This document shows, piece after piece, positions 16,871 through 24,231 of a stretch of DNA of 64,000 bases (the first letter of the stretch is position 1; every line of letters starts with the position of its first letter). Both the position numbers and the translations under genes were made by a program. Origin of the DNA: Streptomyces sp. L2 (lineage in GTDB: Bacteria; Actinomycetota; Actinomycetes; Streptomycetales; Streptomycetaceae); assembly GCF_004124325.1 (NCBI RefSeq), contig NZ_QBDT01000001.1, positions 1,984,001 through 2,048,000 of the forward strand. The letters are read 5' to 3'. Below the pieces are notes generated by a model, which was given only the letters and a program-made list of their open reading frames with translations, ran no database searches and was not told where the DNA came from.

Positions 16871-16899
16871 CGCCCCTTTAGGGGCGCGGGGAACTGCAC
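16871..16899 (+). repeat. Interspersed GC-rich palindromic repeat, family A copy 2
   Basis: CGCCCCTTTAGGGGCG followed by CGGGGAACTGCAC and then GACGAGCCACGACGG. It shares the core and the trailing GGGGAACTGC with copies at 1003-1036 and 22586-22620. It sits 45 bp downstream of the tetR stop codon and may help end that transcript. Confidence 0.78.
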
Positions 16900-16943
16900 G
16901 ACGAGCCACGACGGGCGCGCACCCGTCGCACGGACCGCGAGGT

Positions 16944-17540
16944 CTACCGCGCTCCGAGCGACTCGGTGACGAACTCACGGACGTGGGCCAGCACCTGCGC
17001 CCGGTCCGTGCCGCGCAGCCCGATCGCGACGTGGATGGAGAATCCGTCGAGCAGCGCGCGCAGCCTCGTGGCGAAGCGGTCGGGGTCGACGGGGCGGAAC
17101 TCGCCTCGCGATACGCCCTCCGCGACGAGGGCTACGAGATCCCGGTGCCAGGCCCCCTCGATCGCGGCCTGCCGCCCCCGCGCGTCCTCGTCCGCGTTCT
17201 GCGACCGGTTCCAGACCTCCAGCCACAGCGTCCAGTGCGGATCCCGGTGCCCGTCGGGGACGTACAGCTCGACGTAGGCCTCCAGCCGCTCCCGCGCCGG
17301 TTCGGCACGGGTGAGCAGGCGCCCCCGCTCGGCCCCGAGCCGGCCCTCGCTCCACTCCAGGGTCTGCAGCAGCAGCTCGTCCTTGGAGCGGAAGTAGTAC
17401 AGCAGATGGCCGCTGCTCATGCCGACCTCACGGCCGAGCCCGGCCATGGTGAGCTTCTCCAGACCGCGCGCGGCGATCATGTCCATGGCCGCCGCGAGGA
17501 CCTCCTCGCGCGGTGGCGCGTTCCTCCGCGCACCGGCCAT
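16944..17540 (-). CDS. TetR family transcriptional regulator of the agmatine/urease-like cluster
   Basis: A 198-residue TetR protein. The N-terminal helix-turn-helix is clear: EVLAAAMDMIAARGLEKLTMAGLGREVGMSSGHLLYYFRSKDELLL (about 13-58), of the BetI-like type. The C-terminal ligand-binding part holds LEVWNRSQ and DGFSIHVAIGLRG. It is the last gene of a tight run (ureAB, ureC, aguA, tetR; 16 bp after aguA), so it probably controls that operon and the divergent permease. The best operator candidate is the palindrome TTAGAG-N5-CTCTAA at 21082-21098. The ligand is unknown; a polyamine or related amine would fit. Confidence 0.85.
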   Translation of the reverse strand: MAGARRNAPPREEVLAAAMDMIAARGLEKLTMAGLGREVGMSSGHLLYYFRSKDELLLQTLEWSEGRLGAERGRLLTRAEPARERLEAYVELYVPDGHRDPHWTLWLEVWNRSQNADEDARGRQAAIEGAWHRDLVALVAEGVSRGEFRPVDPDRFATRLRALLDGFSIHVAIGLRGTDRAQVLAHVREFVTESLGAR

Positions 17541-17556
17541 CTGCCGCTCCCGTGTG

Positions 17557-18627
17557 TCAGACCTTCGGCTGCTGTTGCGTGATGCAGTGGATACCGCCCC
17601 CGCCTGCGAAGATCGTACGCGCGTCCACGAGGGTCACCGTCCGCTCGGGGAAGAGACGGCGGAAGATCCCGGCGGCGACCTCGTCGCGCGGGTCACCGAA
17701 GCCGCACAGCACGACCCCGCCGTTGCACAGGTAGTGGTTGATGTAGGAGTAGTCGGCCCAGTGGCCGTCGGCCTCCAGGACGGTCGGGGCAGGCACCTCG
17801 ACGACCTCCAGGCGGCGTCCCCGGGCGTCCGTCGCCGACCTCAGCAGGCCGATGACCTCCTTCGTCACCTCGTGGTCGGGGTGGGCCGGGTCCGGCTGGT
17901 GGTGGGCGACCACGACACCGGGGCGCGCGAACGCGGCCACGATGTCGACGTGCCCGAGGGTGCCGAAGCCGTTGGGGGTCCCCCCACGCCTTTCGGGCAG
18001 TGGGGGAGGGTAGTCGCCGGTCAGACCGCGCGGCAGCCAGATCGCCTTCTCGGTGCCGAGGTGCGCGTGGATCTCCGCCTCGACCTGTCCCCTCGTCCAG
18101 TGCGGGTTGCGCTCCGGACCGAGCTGGACCGTCTCGGTGAGCAGCACCGTGCCCTCGCCGTCGACGTGGATGGCGCCGCCCTCGTTGACCAGCTTCGAGG
18201 CGTACGTCTTCGCCCCGGCCAGGTCGGAGACATACGCGGCGATCTTGGAGTCGTGCTCCCAGCGGGCCCAGTCCTGCGCGCCCCAGCCGTTGAACGTCCA
18301 GTCCACGGCGGCCAGTCCACCACGCCCGTCCGTGAGGAAGGTGGGGCCGATGTCCCGCATCCAGGCGTCGTCCAGCTCCCGCTCGACGGTGTCGATGCCG
18401 GGGCCGAGGAGCACCTGCGCCTCGGCGGACCGGCCGGGCCCGCAGACCACCGTCACGGGCTCGAAGCGGCGGACGGCGCGGGCCACCGACGCCCAGGCGG
18501 CGCGGGAGGCGGCGAGGTCGTCCGGGTCGTCGAAGGTGGGGTTGGGGCCCGGCCACGCCATCCAGGTGCGCTCGTGCGGGGTCCACTCGGCGGGCATGCG
18601 GAAGCCGTCGGCGGCGGGGGTGTTCAT
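17557..18627 (-). CDS. aguA: Agmatine deiminase with repeat-derived in-frame insertion
   Basis: A 356-residue PAD-type amidinotransferase-fold enzyme that hydrolyses agmatine to N-carbamoylputrescine and ammonia. Landmarks: MPAEWTPHERTWMAWPGP at the start, DDAWMRDIGPTF, NEGGAIHVDGEGT, GHVDIVAAF and the catalytic Cys in FAGGGGIHCITQQQP near the C-terminus. About 14 residues, PPPLPERRGGTPNG, separate LTGDY from FGTLGHVD, where family members have only a couple of residues; these are encoded by an interspersed repeat. All catalytic motifs are intact, so the enzyme may still work if the loop is exposed. It lies 9 bp downstream of ureC and 16 bp upstream of tetR, one operon. Confidence 0.9.
   Translation of the reverse strand: MNTPAADGFRMPAEWTPHERTWMAWPGPNPTFDDPDDLAASRAAWASVARAVRRFEPVTVVCGPGRSAEAQVLLGPGIDTVERELDDAWMRDIGPTFLTDGRGGLAAVDWTFNGWGAQDWARWEHDSKIAAYVSDLAGAKTYASKLVNEGGAIHVDGEGTVLLTETVQLGPERNPHWTRGQVEAEIHAHLGTEKAIWLPRGLTGDYPPPLPERRGGTPNGFGTLGHVDIVAAFARPGVVVAHHQPDPAHPDHEVTKEVIGLLRSATDARGRRLEVVEVPAPTVLEADGHWADYSYINHYLCNGGVVLCGFGDPRDEVAAGIFRRLFPERTVTLVDARTIFAGGGGIHCITQQQPKV
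17972..18009 (+). repeat. Interspersed repeat, family B copy 2, inside aguA
   Basis: TTGGGGGTCCCCCC...CAGTGGGGGAGG lies within the agmatine deiminase coding region. It resembles the intergenic copies at 16807-16843 and 23982-24013. Its length keeps the reading frame open and adds about a dozen residues to a loop just before the GHVD motif. Confidence 0.8.
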
Positions 18628-18636
18628 CAGGGATCC

Positions 18637-20352
18637 TCAGAGGAAGTAGAGGCGGTTGAGGGAGACGGAGTCGGCGGGCTCGGAGCTGAGCGGTTCGCCG
18701 TCGAGGGTGACCAGGCCGGTGCGCTGGTCGACGTCGACCGCTCCGGTCCGGGAGTTCAGCCGCAGGTCGGCGGGGCCGATGCCCCGGGTGCCGCGCACGG
18801 CGACCCGGCGGCGCCGGGTGGGCATGGTGTCGCCCCCCTGGTCGACGGCGGCCTGGGCGACGAACGCCACGGAGATGTCGGCGGCCGTCGCGCCGTACGA
18901 CCCGAACTGCGGGCCCAGCACGAGGGGTTCGCACGTGTCGGTGGCCGCGTTCGGGTCGCCGACCACACCGTACGCCGGGAAGCCGGACTTGAGGACGAGC
19001 TGCGGTTTGGCGCCGAAGTACTCCGGCATCCACAGCACGATGTCGGCGAGCTTGCCCACCTCGATGGAGCCGACCTCGTGCGCGAGGCCGTGCGCGATGG
19101 CCGGGTTGATCGTCAGCTTGGCCATGTAGCGCAGCACGCGCTCGTTGTCGTGCCCGGTGTCCGGCGCGCCCAGCTCGGCCTTCATCTTCCCGGCCATGGC
19201 GAAGGTGCGGCGCACGGTCTCGCCCGCCCGGCCCATGCCCTGGGCGTCGGAGGAGGTGATGCCGATCGCGCCCAGGTCGTGCAGCACGTCCTCGGCGCCC
19301 ATCGTGCCGGCGCGGATGCGGTCGCGGGCCATGGCGGCGTCGCCGGGCAGGTCGGTCTTCAGGTCGTGGACGGAGACGATCATGCCGTAGTGCTCGGCGA
19401 CCGCGTCCCGGCCGAAGGGCAGGGTGGGGTTGGTGGAGGAGCCGATGACGTTCGGGACGCCGGCCATCTTCAGCACGTTGGGGACGTGTCCGCCACCGCA
19501 GCCCTCGATGTGGAAGGCGTGGATCGTACGGCCCTCCAGCACGCGCAGGGTGTCCTCCACCGACAGGCACTCGTTCAGGCCGTCGCTGTGCAGGGCGACC
19601 TGGACGTCGTGTTCCTCGGCGACGCGCAGCGCGGTGTCCAGGGCGCGGGTGTGGGCGCCCATGTCCTCGTGGACCTTGAACCCGGACGCGCCGCCCTCGG
19701 CGAGCGCCTCGATGAGCGGGGCGTCGTGGGAGGACGAACCCCGGCCGAGGAAGCCGATGTTGACGGGCCAGGCGTCGAAGGCGTTGAAGGCGTGGCGCAG
19801 CGCCCAGGGCGAGTTGACGCCGACGCCCCACACCGGGCCGAACTCCTGCCCGATGATCGTGGTCACCCCGGAGGCGAGCGAGGCCTCCATGATGCGGGGC
19901 GACAGCAGGTGGACGTGGGTGTCGACGGCTCCGGCGGTGGCGATCAGCCCCTCGCCGGACACGATGGAGGTGCCGGTGCCGACGACGACGTCGACGCCGT
20001 CGAGGGTGTCGGGGTTGCCGGCGCGTCCGATGCCGCAGATCCGGCCTTCCCTGATGCCGATGGACACCTTGCGGATGCCCTGGGCCGCGTCGATCACGAC
20101 GACGTTGCTGATGACGACGTCACAGGTGTCGCGGACGGCGGCGGCCTTGAGGTGCAGTCCGTCACGGGCGGTCTTGCCGAACCCGGCGAGGAACTCGTCG
20201 CCGTACTGCTGCGCGTCGGCGTCGACGCGGATGACCAGCCCGGAGTCGCCGAGGTGGACGCGGTCGCCGGCGCGGGGGCCGTGGGTGGCGGCGTAGGCGT
20301 GCGGGTCGACGTGGATCGACCGGCTCACCTCGCGTCCCTTGGATCGGCTCAT
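18637..20352 (-). CDS. ureC: Divergent urease alpha subunit
   Basis: A 571-residue urease alpha-type amidohydrolase. All nickel ligands seen in Klebsiella urease are present: DTHVH (H146, H148), the carbamylated-lysine site GFKVHED (K226, with H228), ALHSD (H255), FHIEG (H281) and SSD (D369). The flap histidine is kept (H329), but in an ungapped alignment with my memory of the Klebsiella sequence the flap cysteine is Val328 and the substrate-contacting alanine is Gly372. ATGA overlap joins it to the gamma-beta fusion gene upstream. No ureDEFG accessory genes are nearby. Streptomycetes usually carry a canonical urease operon elsewhere, so this second set may act on urea or on a related amide or ureido compound. 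Confidence 0.85.
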   Translation of the reverse strand: MSRSKGREVSRSIHVDPHAYAATHGPRAGDRVHLGDSGLVIRVDADAQQYGDEFLAGFGKTARDGLHLKAAAVRDTCDVVISNVVVIDAAQGIRKVSIGIREGRICGIGRAGNPDTLDGVDVVVGTGTSIVSGEGLIATAGAVDTHVHLLSPRIMEASLASGVTTIIGQEFGPVWGVGVNSPWALRHAFNAFDAWPVNIGFLGRGSSSHDAPLIEALAEGGASGFKVHEDMGAHTRALDTALRVAEEHDVQVALHSDGLNECLSVEDTLRVLEGRTIHAFHIEGCGGGHVPNVLKMAGVPNVIGSSTNPTLPFGRDAVAEHYGMIVSVHDLKTDLPGDAAMARDRIRAGTMGAEDVLHDLGAIGITSSDAQGMGRAGETVRRTFAMAGKMKAELGAPDTGHDNERVLRYMAKLTINPAIAHGLAHEVGSIEVGKLADIVLWMPEYFGAKPQLVLKSGFPAYGVVGDPNAATDTCEPLVLGPQFGSYGATAADISVAFVAQAAVDQGGDTMPTRRRRVAVRGTRGIGPADLRLNSRTGAVDVDQRTGLVTLDGEPLSSEPADSVSLNRLYFL

Positions 20353-21053
20353 CGCTCCTCGCCTCCTTCCGGCGTCGTCGTGCCCAGGTATCCGCAGGCG
20401 GCGGCCCTGCGCAGTGCCTCGTCCTTCGCGCCCGGCGCGTCCAGCGGTCCGTCGACCAGTCCGGCGAAGCCGATCGCGATCCGGTCGCCGCCGATCGGGA
20501 CGAGCCCGACCTCCTCGCTCTCCCCCGGCCCGAACCGCACCGAGGACCCGGCGGGTACGGCGAGCCGCATGCCGTAGGCCCTCTCGCGTACGAAGTCCAG
20601 GCGCGGGTTGGCCTCGAAGAAGTGGAAGTGGGAGGTCACGGAGACCGGCACGGTGGCGGTGTTGGTGACGGTGAGCCGGAGCGCCGGTGCGGGGTCGGCG
20701 TGCTCGGGGCCGGGCAGCAGCGCACCCGGACCGTCCGCGCCGAGGGCCCCGCCGCCGATCGGGTCGGAGACCACGGCGAGCCGGGAGCCGTCGTCGAAGA
20801 CGGCCTCGACCATCACCTCGGTGACGACGTCGGCGACGCCGGGCAGCACGTCCTCGGGGCCGAGCACCGAGCGGGCGGCCTCGATGGCCTCGGCGAGCCG
20901 CCGGCCGTCCCGGGCCGCCTCGCAGACGGTGTCCGCGATCAGCGCGGTGGCCTCGGGCACGTTCAGCCGCAAGCCCCGGGCCCGGCGGGCCCGGGCCAGC
21001 TCGGCGGCTCCGAAGAGCAGCAGCCGGTCACGTTCCGTGGGGGTGAGTCTCAC
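20349..21053 (-). CDS. ureAB: Urease gamma-beta fusion protein
   Basis: A 234-residue fusion. The first ~100 residues are urease gamma (VRLTPTERDRLLLFGAAELA, LNVPEATALIADTVCEAARDG, VLPGVADVV); the remainder is urease beta (TVTNTATVPVSVTSHFHFFEANPRLDF, AVPAGSSVRFGPGE, GYLG near the end). Such fusions occur in several bacteria. The GTG at 21053 has a near-perfect AAGGAGGT eight bases upstream, better than the ATG 27 bp further out, so I chose it. It is the first gene of the likely operon ureAB-ureC-aguA-tetR and is divergent from the NCS1 permease, with a palindromic operator-like site 28 bp upstream. Confidence 0.88.
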   Translation of the reverse strand: MRLTPTERDRLLLFGAAELARARRARGLRLNVPEATALIADTVCEAARDGRRLAEAIEAARSVLGPEDVLPGVADVVTEVMVEAVFDDGSRLAVVSDPIGGGALGADGPGALLPGPEHADPAPALRLTVTNTATVPVSVTSHFHFFEANPRLDFVRERAYGMRLAVPAGSSVRFGPGESEEVGLVPIGGDRIAIGFAGLVDGPLDAPGAKDEALRRAAACGYLGTTTPEGGEER

Positions 21054-21081
21054 GACGCGGCACCTCCTTGCCATCCCCAAC

Positions 21082-21098
21082 TTAGAGCATCACTCTAA
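21082..21098. promoter_or_regulatory. Palindromic operator TTAGAG-N5-CTCTAA
   Basis: A perfect 6-bp inverted repeat with a 5-bp centre, 28 bp upstream of ureAB and 104 bp before the divergent permease start. The AT-rich 17-bp palindrome in a GC-rich region, in a cluster with its own TetR gene, is the likely site of repression. No experiment supports it here. Confidence 0.6.
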
Positions 21099-21201
21099 AC
21101 CTAAGGTTCGTGAAACAGAAGCATTGACCGGCGAGCAGGATTCAGGACACATTGAACGTCGCTCAAACTGTCAGTGGCGGCCGTCGAAGGAGACCCCAGC
21201 C

Positions 21202-22662
21202 ATGCCCATAGAACAGCGCGGAGTCGACACCATCCCGGACGAGGAACGCACCAGCGGGCCCCGGGACCTGGTGTCGATCCTGCTCGGCTCCAACCTCTGC
21301 CTCGGCGTGATCATCTTCGGCTGGCTGCCGCCGTCCTTCGGACTCGGCTGGTGGGCGTCCGTCACCTCGATCGTGGCGGGCACGGTGGTCGGCACCCTGT
21401 TCACGGCCCCGCTCGCGCTGGTCTCCCTGCGCACCGCGACCAACCTCTCCACGTCCTCCGGCGCCCAGTTCGGGGTGCGGGGCCGGCTGGTCGGCTCGAT
21501 CGTCGGCCTGCTGCTGGCCCTCGGCTACACCGCGCTGACCGTGTGGATCGGCGGCGACGTGATGATCGGCGTCCTCGGCCGGCTGTTCGGCCTGTCCGCG
21601 GACGGAGTGTCGTACGGCATCGTCTACGCGGTGCTCGCAGCCGCCACCGTCGCCGGCGCGGTGTACGGCTACCGGGTGCTGCTCGCCATGTCCAAGCTGC
21701 TGAGCATCGGCATGACCGCCCTGCTGGTCCTCGGGATCGTCGCCTACGCCCCGCACTTCACCACCGCGGCGCTGCCGGGGGCGGGCGGCTACCTCCTCGG
21801 CGGGTTCTGGCCGACCTGGTTCCTCGCGGCCGTCGCGGCCGGCCTGTCCGGGCCCATCGCCTTCATCACCCTGCTCGGCGACTACACCCGCTACATCTCC
21901 CCCGCCCGGAACTCCGGCCGCCGCGTCCTGCACGCCACCTGGCTCGGCCTGGTCCTCGGCCTGCTGGTGCCCCAGCTGTTCGGCACGTTCACGGCGTACG
22001 CGGCCCACGCCGCCACCGACTACGCGGGGCCGCTGGTCGCCGCGTCCCCCGCCTGGTACCTGATCCCGCTCCTGCTGTCCGCCTCCGCAGGCTCGGTCGG
22101 CAACGCGGGCCTCATGCTGTACTCCATGGGCCTGGACCTGGACGCCATCCTGCCCCGCGCCTCCCGCGCCCGCGCCACCTGCACGGTCGCCCTGGTCGCC
22201 ACGGTCTGCGTCTTCGTCGGCCACTACGCCTGGAACGCGCAGTCCGCGATGACGTCCTTCGTGCTCCTGCTCACCGCCATCGGCACGCCCTGGGCGGTCA
22301 TCACCCTCATCGGCTTCGCCCGCTGCCGGGGCGTCTACGACGCCGACGCCCTCCAGGTCTTCAACCGCCGCGCCCGAGGCGGCGCCTACTGGTACCGCGC
22401 CGGCTGGAACATCCGCGCGACGACATCCTGGGCGATCGGCGCGGGAGTAGGCCTGCTGGGAGTCTCCCTCCCCTCCTACCAGGGCCCTTTGCTGCACCTG
22501 ACAGGCGGAGTGGACTGCAGCTTCCTGCTGTCGGGCGCGGTGGGAGGAGCGACCTATTCGCTACTGACGCTCACTGAACGCGCTCGAAGGGGCGCGGGGA
22601 ACTGCGCGACCAGCCACGATGGACCCGCGGAGAGTCACCGGGCCGAGGCAGTCCCCCGCTAA
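21202..22662 (+). CDS. NCS1 family cytosine/purine-type permease
   Basis: A 486-residue membrane protein with about 12 transmembrane helices. The first helices carry the NCS1 signature LVSILLGSNLCLGVIIFGWLPP; a mid-protein loop has GDYTRYISP, conserved in CodB/PucI-type transporters. NCS1 carriers import nucleobases, allantoin, hydantoins or similar compounds with a cation. Its gene faces the urease-like/agmatine deiminase operon and probably brings in the substrate; which compound is unknown. ATG 21202 has GAAGGAGA ten bases upstream. The last ~25 residues (ARRGAGNCATSHDGPAES...) are encoded by a family A repeat and are not part of the permease proper. Confidence 0.87.
   Translation: MPIEQRGVDTIPDEERTSGPRDLVSILLGSNLCLGVIIFGWLPPSFGLGWWASVTSIVAGTVVGTLFTAPLALVSLRTATNLSTSSGAQFGVRGRLVGSIVGLLLALGYTALTVWIGGDVMIGVLGRLFGLSADGVSYGIVYAVLAAATVAGAVYGYRVLLAMSKLLSIGMTALLVLGIVAYAPHFTTAALPGAGGYLLGGFWPTWFLAAVAAGLSGPIAFITLLGDYTRYISPARNSGRRVLHATWLGLVLGLLVPQLFGTFTAYAAHAATDYAGPLVAASPAWYLIPLLLSASAGSVGNAGLMLYSMGLDLDAILPRASRARATCTVALVATVCVFVGHYAWNAQSAMTSFVLLLTAIGTPWAVITLIGFARCRGVYDADALQVFNRRARGGAYWYRAGWNIRATTSWAIGAGVGLLGVSLPSYQGPLLHLTGGVDCSFLLSGAVGGATYSLLTLTERARRGAGNCATSHDGPAESHRAEAVPR
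22586..22620 (+). repeat. Interspersed repeat, family A copy 3, at the 3' end of the permease gene
   Basis: GAAGGGGCGCGGGGAACTGC followed by GCGACCAGCCACGAT, the same trailing sequence as the copy at 16871-16899. Here only the right half of the palindrome is kept. The permease frame runs through it and ends 42 bp later. Confidence 0.78.
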
Positions 22663-22666
22663 GCCC

Positions 22667-23755
22667 TCAGCCGAGACGGTGCATCCAGCCGTGCGCGTCC
22701 TCCGTGATCCCCCGCTGGATGTCCAGCAGAGCCTGACGCAGCCGCATCGTCACCTCACCGGGCTCCCCACCCGACTGCTTCCACTCGGCCCCGTCCCGCT
22801 TGACCGTGCCGACCGGGGTGATCACCGCGGCCGTCCCGCAGGCGAACACCTCGGTCAGGGTGCCGTTCTCGGAGTCGGCCTGCCACTGCTCGATGGAGAC
22901 GCGGGCCTCCTCCGCCTCGTAGCCGAGGTCGCGGGCCACGGTCAGCAGGGAGTCACGGGTGACGCCCTCCAGGATCGAGCCGGACAGCTTCGGCGTGACG
23001 ATCTTGTCGCCGTACACGAAATACAGGTTCATGCCACCGAGTTCCTCGACCCACTTGTGCTCCACGGCGTCGAGGTAGCAGACCTGGTCGCAGCCCTTGG
23101 CGGCGGCCTCGGCCTGCGCGAGCAGGGAGGCCGCGTAGTTGCCGCCGGTCTTGGCGTCGCCCATGCCGCCGGGGACGGCGCGGACGCGGTCCTCGGAGGC
23201 CCAGATGGAGACCGGCTTCACGCCGCCGGGGAAGTAGGCGCCGGCCGGGGAGGCGATCACGATGAACAGGTACTCGTTGGCGGGCTTCACGCCGAGGCCG
23301 ACCTCGGTGGCGATCATGAAGGGGCGCAGGTAGAGGGAGTCCTCGCCGCCGTGCGCGGGCACCCAGTCCTTGTCCTGCTGGACGAGCGCGTCGCACGCCT
23401 CGATGAACGTCTCGACGGGTAGCTCCGGCATGGCCAGGCGACGCGCGGAACGCTGGAAGCGCTTGGCGTTCTGGTCGGGGCGGAAGGTGGCGACCGAGCC
23501 GTCGGGGCGCCGGTAGGCCTTCAGGCCCTCGAAGATCTCCTGGGCGTAGTGCAGGACGTTGGTGGCGGGGTCCAGCGGGATCGGCGCGTACGGCACGAGC
23601 TGGCCGTCGTGCCAGCCGCGGCCCTCCGTCCACTTGATCGTCACCATGTGGTCGGTGAAGTGGCGGCCGAATCCGGGGCCGGCCAGGATCGCCTCGCGCT
23701 CCGCGGCGGCGAGCGGGTTGGCGGAGGGCTTGAGCTCGATCGTGGGCGTCGTCAT
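22667..23755 (-). CDS. ilvE: Branched-chain amino acid aminotransferase
   Basis: A 362-residue fold-type IV PLP enzyme that reversibly transfers the amino group between glutamate and the 2-keto acids of leucine, isoleucine and valine. Typical segments: [32 protein letters not shown], the PLP lysine in [35 protein letters not shown] and [18 protein letters not shown]. Length is normal for the actinobacterial form. The last stage of Ile/Val/Leu synthesis thus lies beside leuB on the same strand but 476 bp away, with its own leader region containing a small upstream frame. Confidence 0.95.
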   Translation of the reverse strand: MTTPTIELKPSANPLAAAEREAILAGPGFGRHFTDHMVTIKWTEGRGWHDGQLVPYAPIPLDPATNVLHYAQEIFEGLKAYRRPDGSVATFRPDQNAKRFQRSARRLAMPELPVETFIEACDALVQQDKDWVPAHGGEDSLYLRPFMIATEVGLGVKPANEYLFIVIASPAGAYFPGGVKPVSIWASEDRVRAVPGGMGDAKTGGNYAASLLAQAEAAAKGCDQVCYLDAVEHKWVEELGGMNLYFVYGDKIVTPKLSGSILEGVTRDSLLTVARDLGYEAEEARVSIEQWQADSENGTLTEVFACGTAAVITPVGTVKRDGAEWKQSGGEPGEVTMRLRQALLDIQRGITEDAHGWMHRLG

Positions 23756-23794
23756 GGGTGGTTGTCCTTCACCAGTTGGAGTGACGGGCCGCGC

Positions 23795-23851
23795 TCATGC
23801 CCGGCACCGGTCGTTTCCGGCCGGTGCTAGGACGTCCGAGCTTTCCCTCAT
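23795..23851 (-). CDS. Candidate 18-residue leader peptide upstream of ilvE
   Basis: MRESSDVLAPAGNDRCRA, with GGAG seven bases before its ATG. It contains adjacent Val (GTC) and Leu (CTA); CTA is among the rarest codons in streptomycetes, which would suit a control codon. A 7-bp hairpin (GCACCGG at 23804-23810 with CCGGTGC at 23821-23827) lies within it, 39 bp before ilvE. No U-tract terminator follows, so control, if any, would be translational. Confidence 0.35.
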   Translation of the reverse strand: MRESSDVLAPAGNDRCRA

Positions 23852-23981
23852 GTCGCGGCTCCGCGTTCGATTATCGCGCGGAGGAGGCGATGGACGGAAC
23901 CGGGGGGCGGCGGCCCAGGTCCTGCCGCCAAACTCCCGTCGTTCGCCCGGAGGGCGGGCCGCGCGGCGTCAGGTGCGTGCT

Positions 23982-24013
23982 CTGGGGGTCCCCCCGGCCG
24001 GAGGCTGGGGGAG
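23982..24013 (+). repeat. Interspersed repeat, family B copy 3
   Basis: CTGGGGGTCCCCCC, then GGCCGGAGG, then CTGGGGGAG. It lies inside the composite inverted repeat and is oriented the same way as copy 4, 86 bp away. Confidence 0.75.
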
Positions 24014-24067
24014 TGCCGGCCCCAGACCCTCGTACTGGACGTACTCGGGTCAGGGCCCGGTGCGGCG

Positions 24068-24101
24068 AGTGGGGGCACCTCCCGGCCGAAGGCTGGGGGA
24101 G
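24068..24101 (+). repeat. Interspersed repeat, family B copy 4 (degenerate)
   Basis: AGTGGGGGCACCTCCC, then GGCCGAAGG, then CTGGGGGAG. It differs from copy 3 mainly in the left palindrome; the right half is nearly identical. Confidence 0.7.
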
Positions 24102-24183
24102 CGTGCATGGCGTCGCGCGGCAGACGGGAGTTTGGCGGCAGGGCCTGCGAGGTTGATGGTGGCACCCGGGGCCGGGCAAGGAG

Positions 24184-24216
24184 AAGCCGCCGGGTGCGGT
24201 TGCGACCCGGCGGCTT
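24184..24216 (-). terminator. Terminator hairpin downstream of leuB
   Basis: AAGCCGCCGGGT and ACCCGGCGGCTT form a perfect 12-bp stem with a 9-nt loop, 15 bp after the leuB stop. No long U-tract follows, as is common for streptomycete terminators. Confidence 0.75.
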
Positions 24217-24231
24217 GGGGGGAGCGCCGGG

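Larger units (their letters stand above)
23921..24142. repeat. Composite element: 20-bp inverted repeats flanking two family B repeats
   Basis: CCTGCCGCCAAACTCCCGTC (23921-23940) and its exact reverse complement (24123-24142) enclose 182 bp. The interior holds two family B repeats at 23982-24013 and 24068-24101 as direct copies, and a small hairpin CGTACTGGACGTAC between them. The region has no gene and separates leuB from ilvE. It looks like a small non-autonomous mobile or structural element; I see no target-site duplication directly outside the arms. Confidence 0.75.

Noticed and set aside
17419..20577. A 1052-codon open frame on the plus strand opposite aguA and ureC
   Set aside because: It is the antisense shadow of strongly conserved enzymes, a usual effect of high GC. 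The product is Gly/Val/Arg/Asp-rich with no domain.
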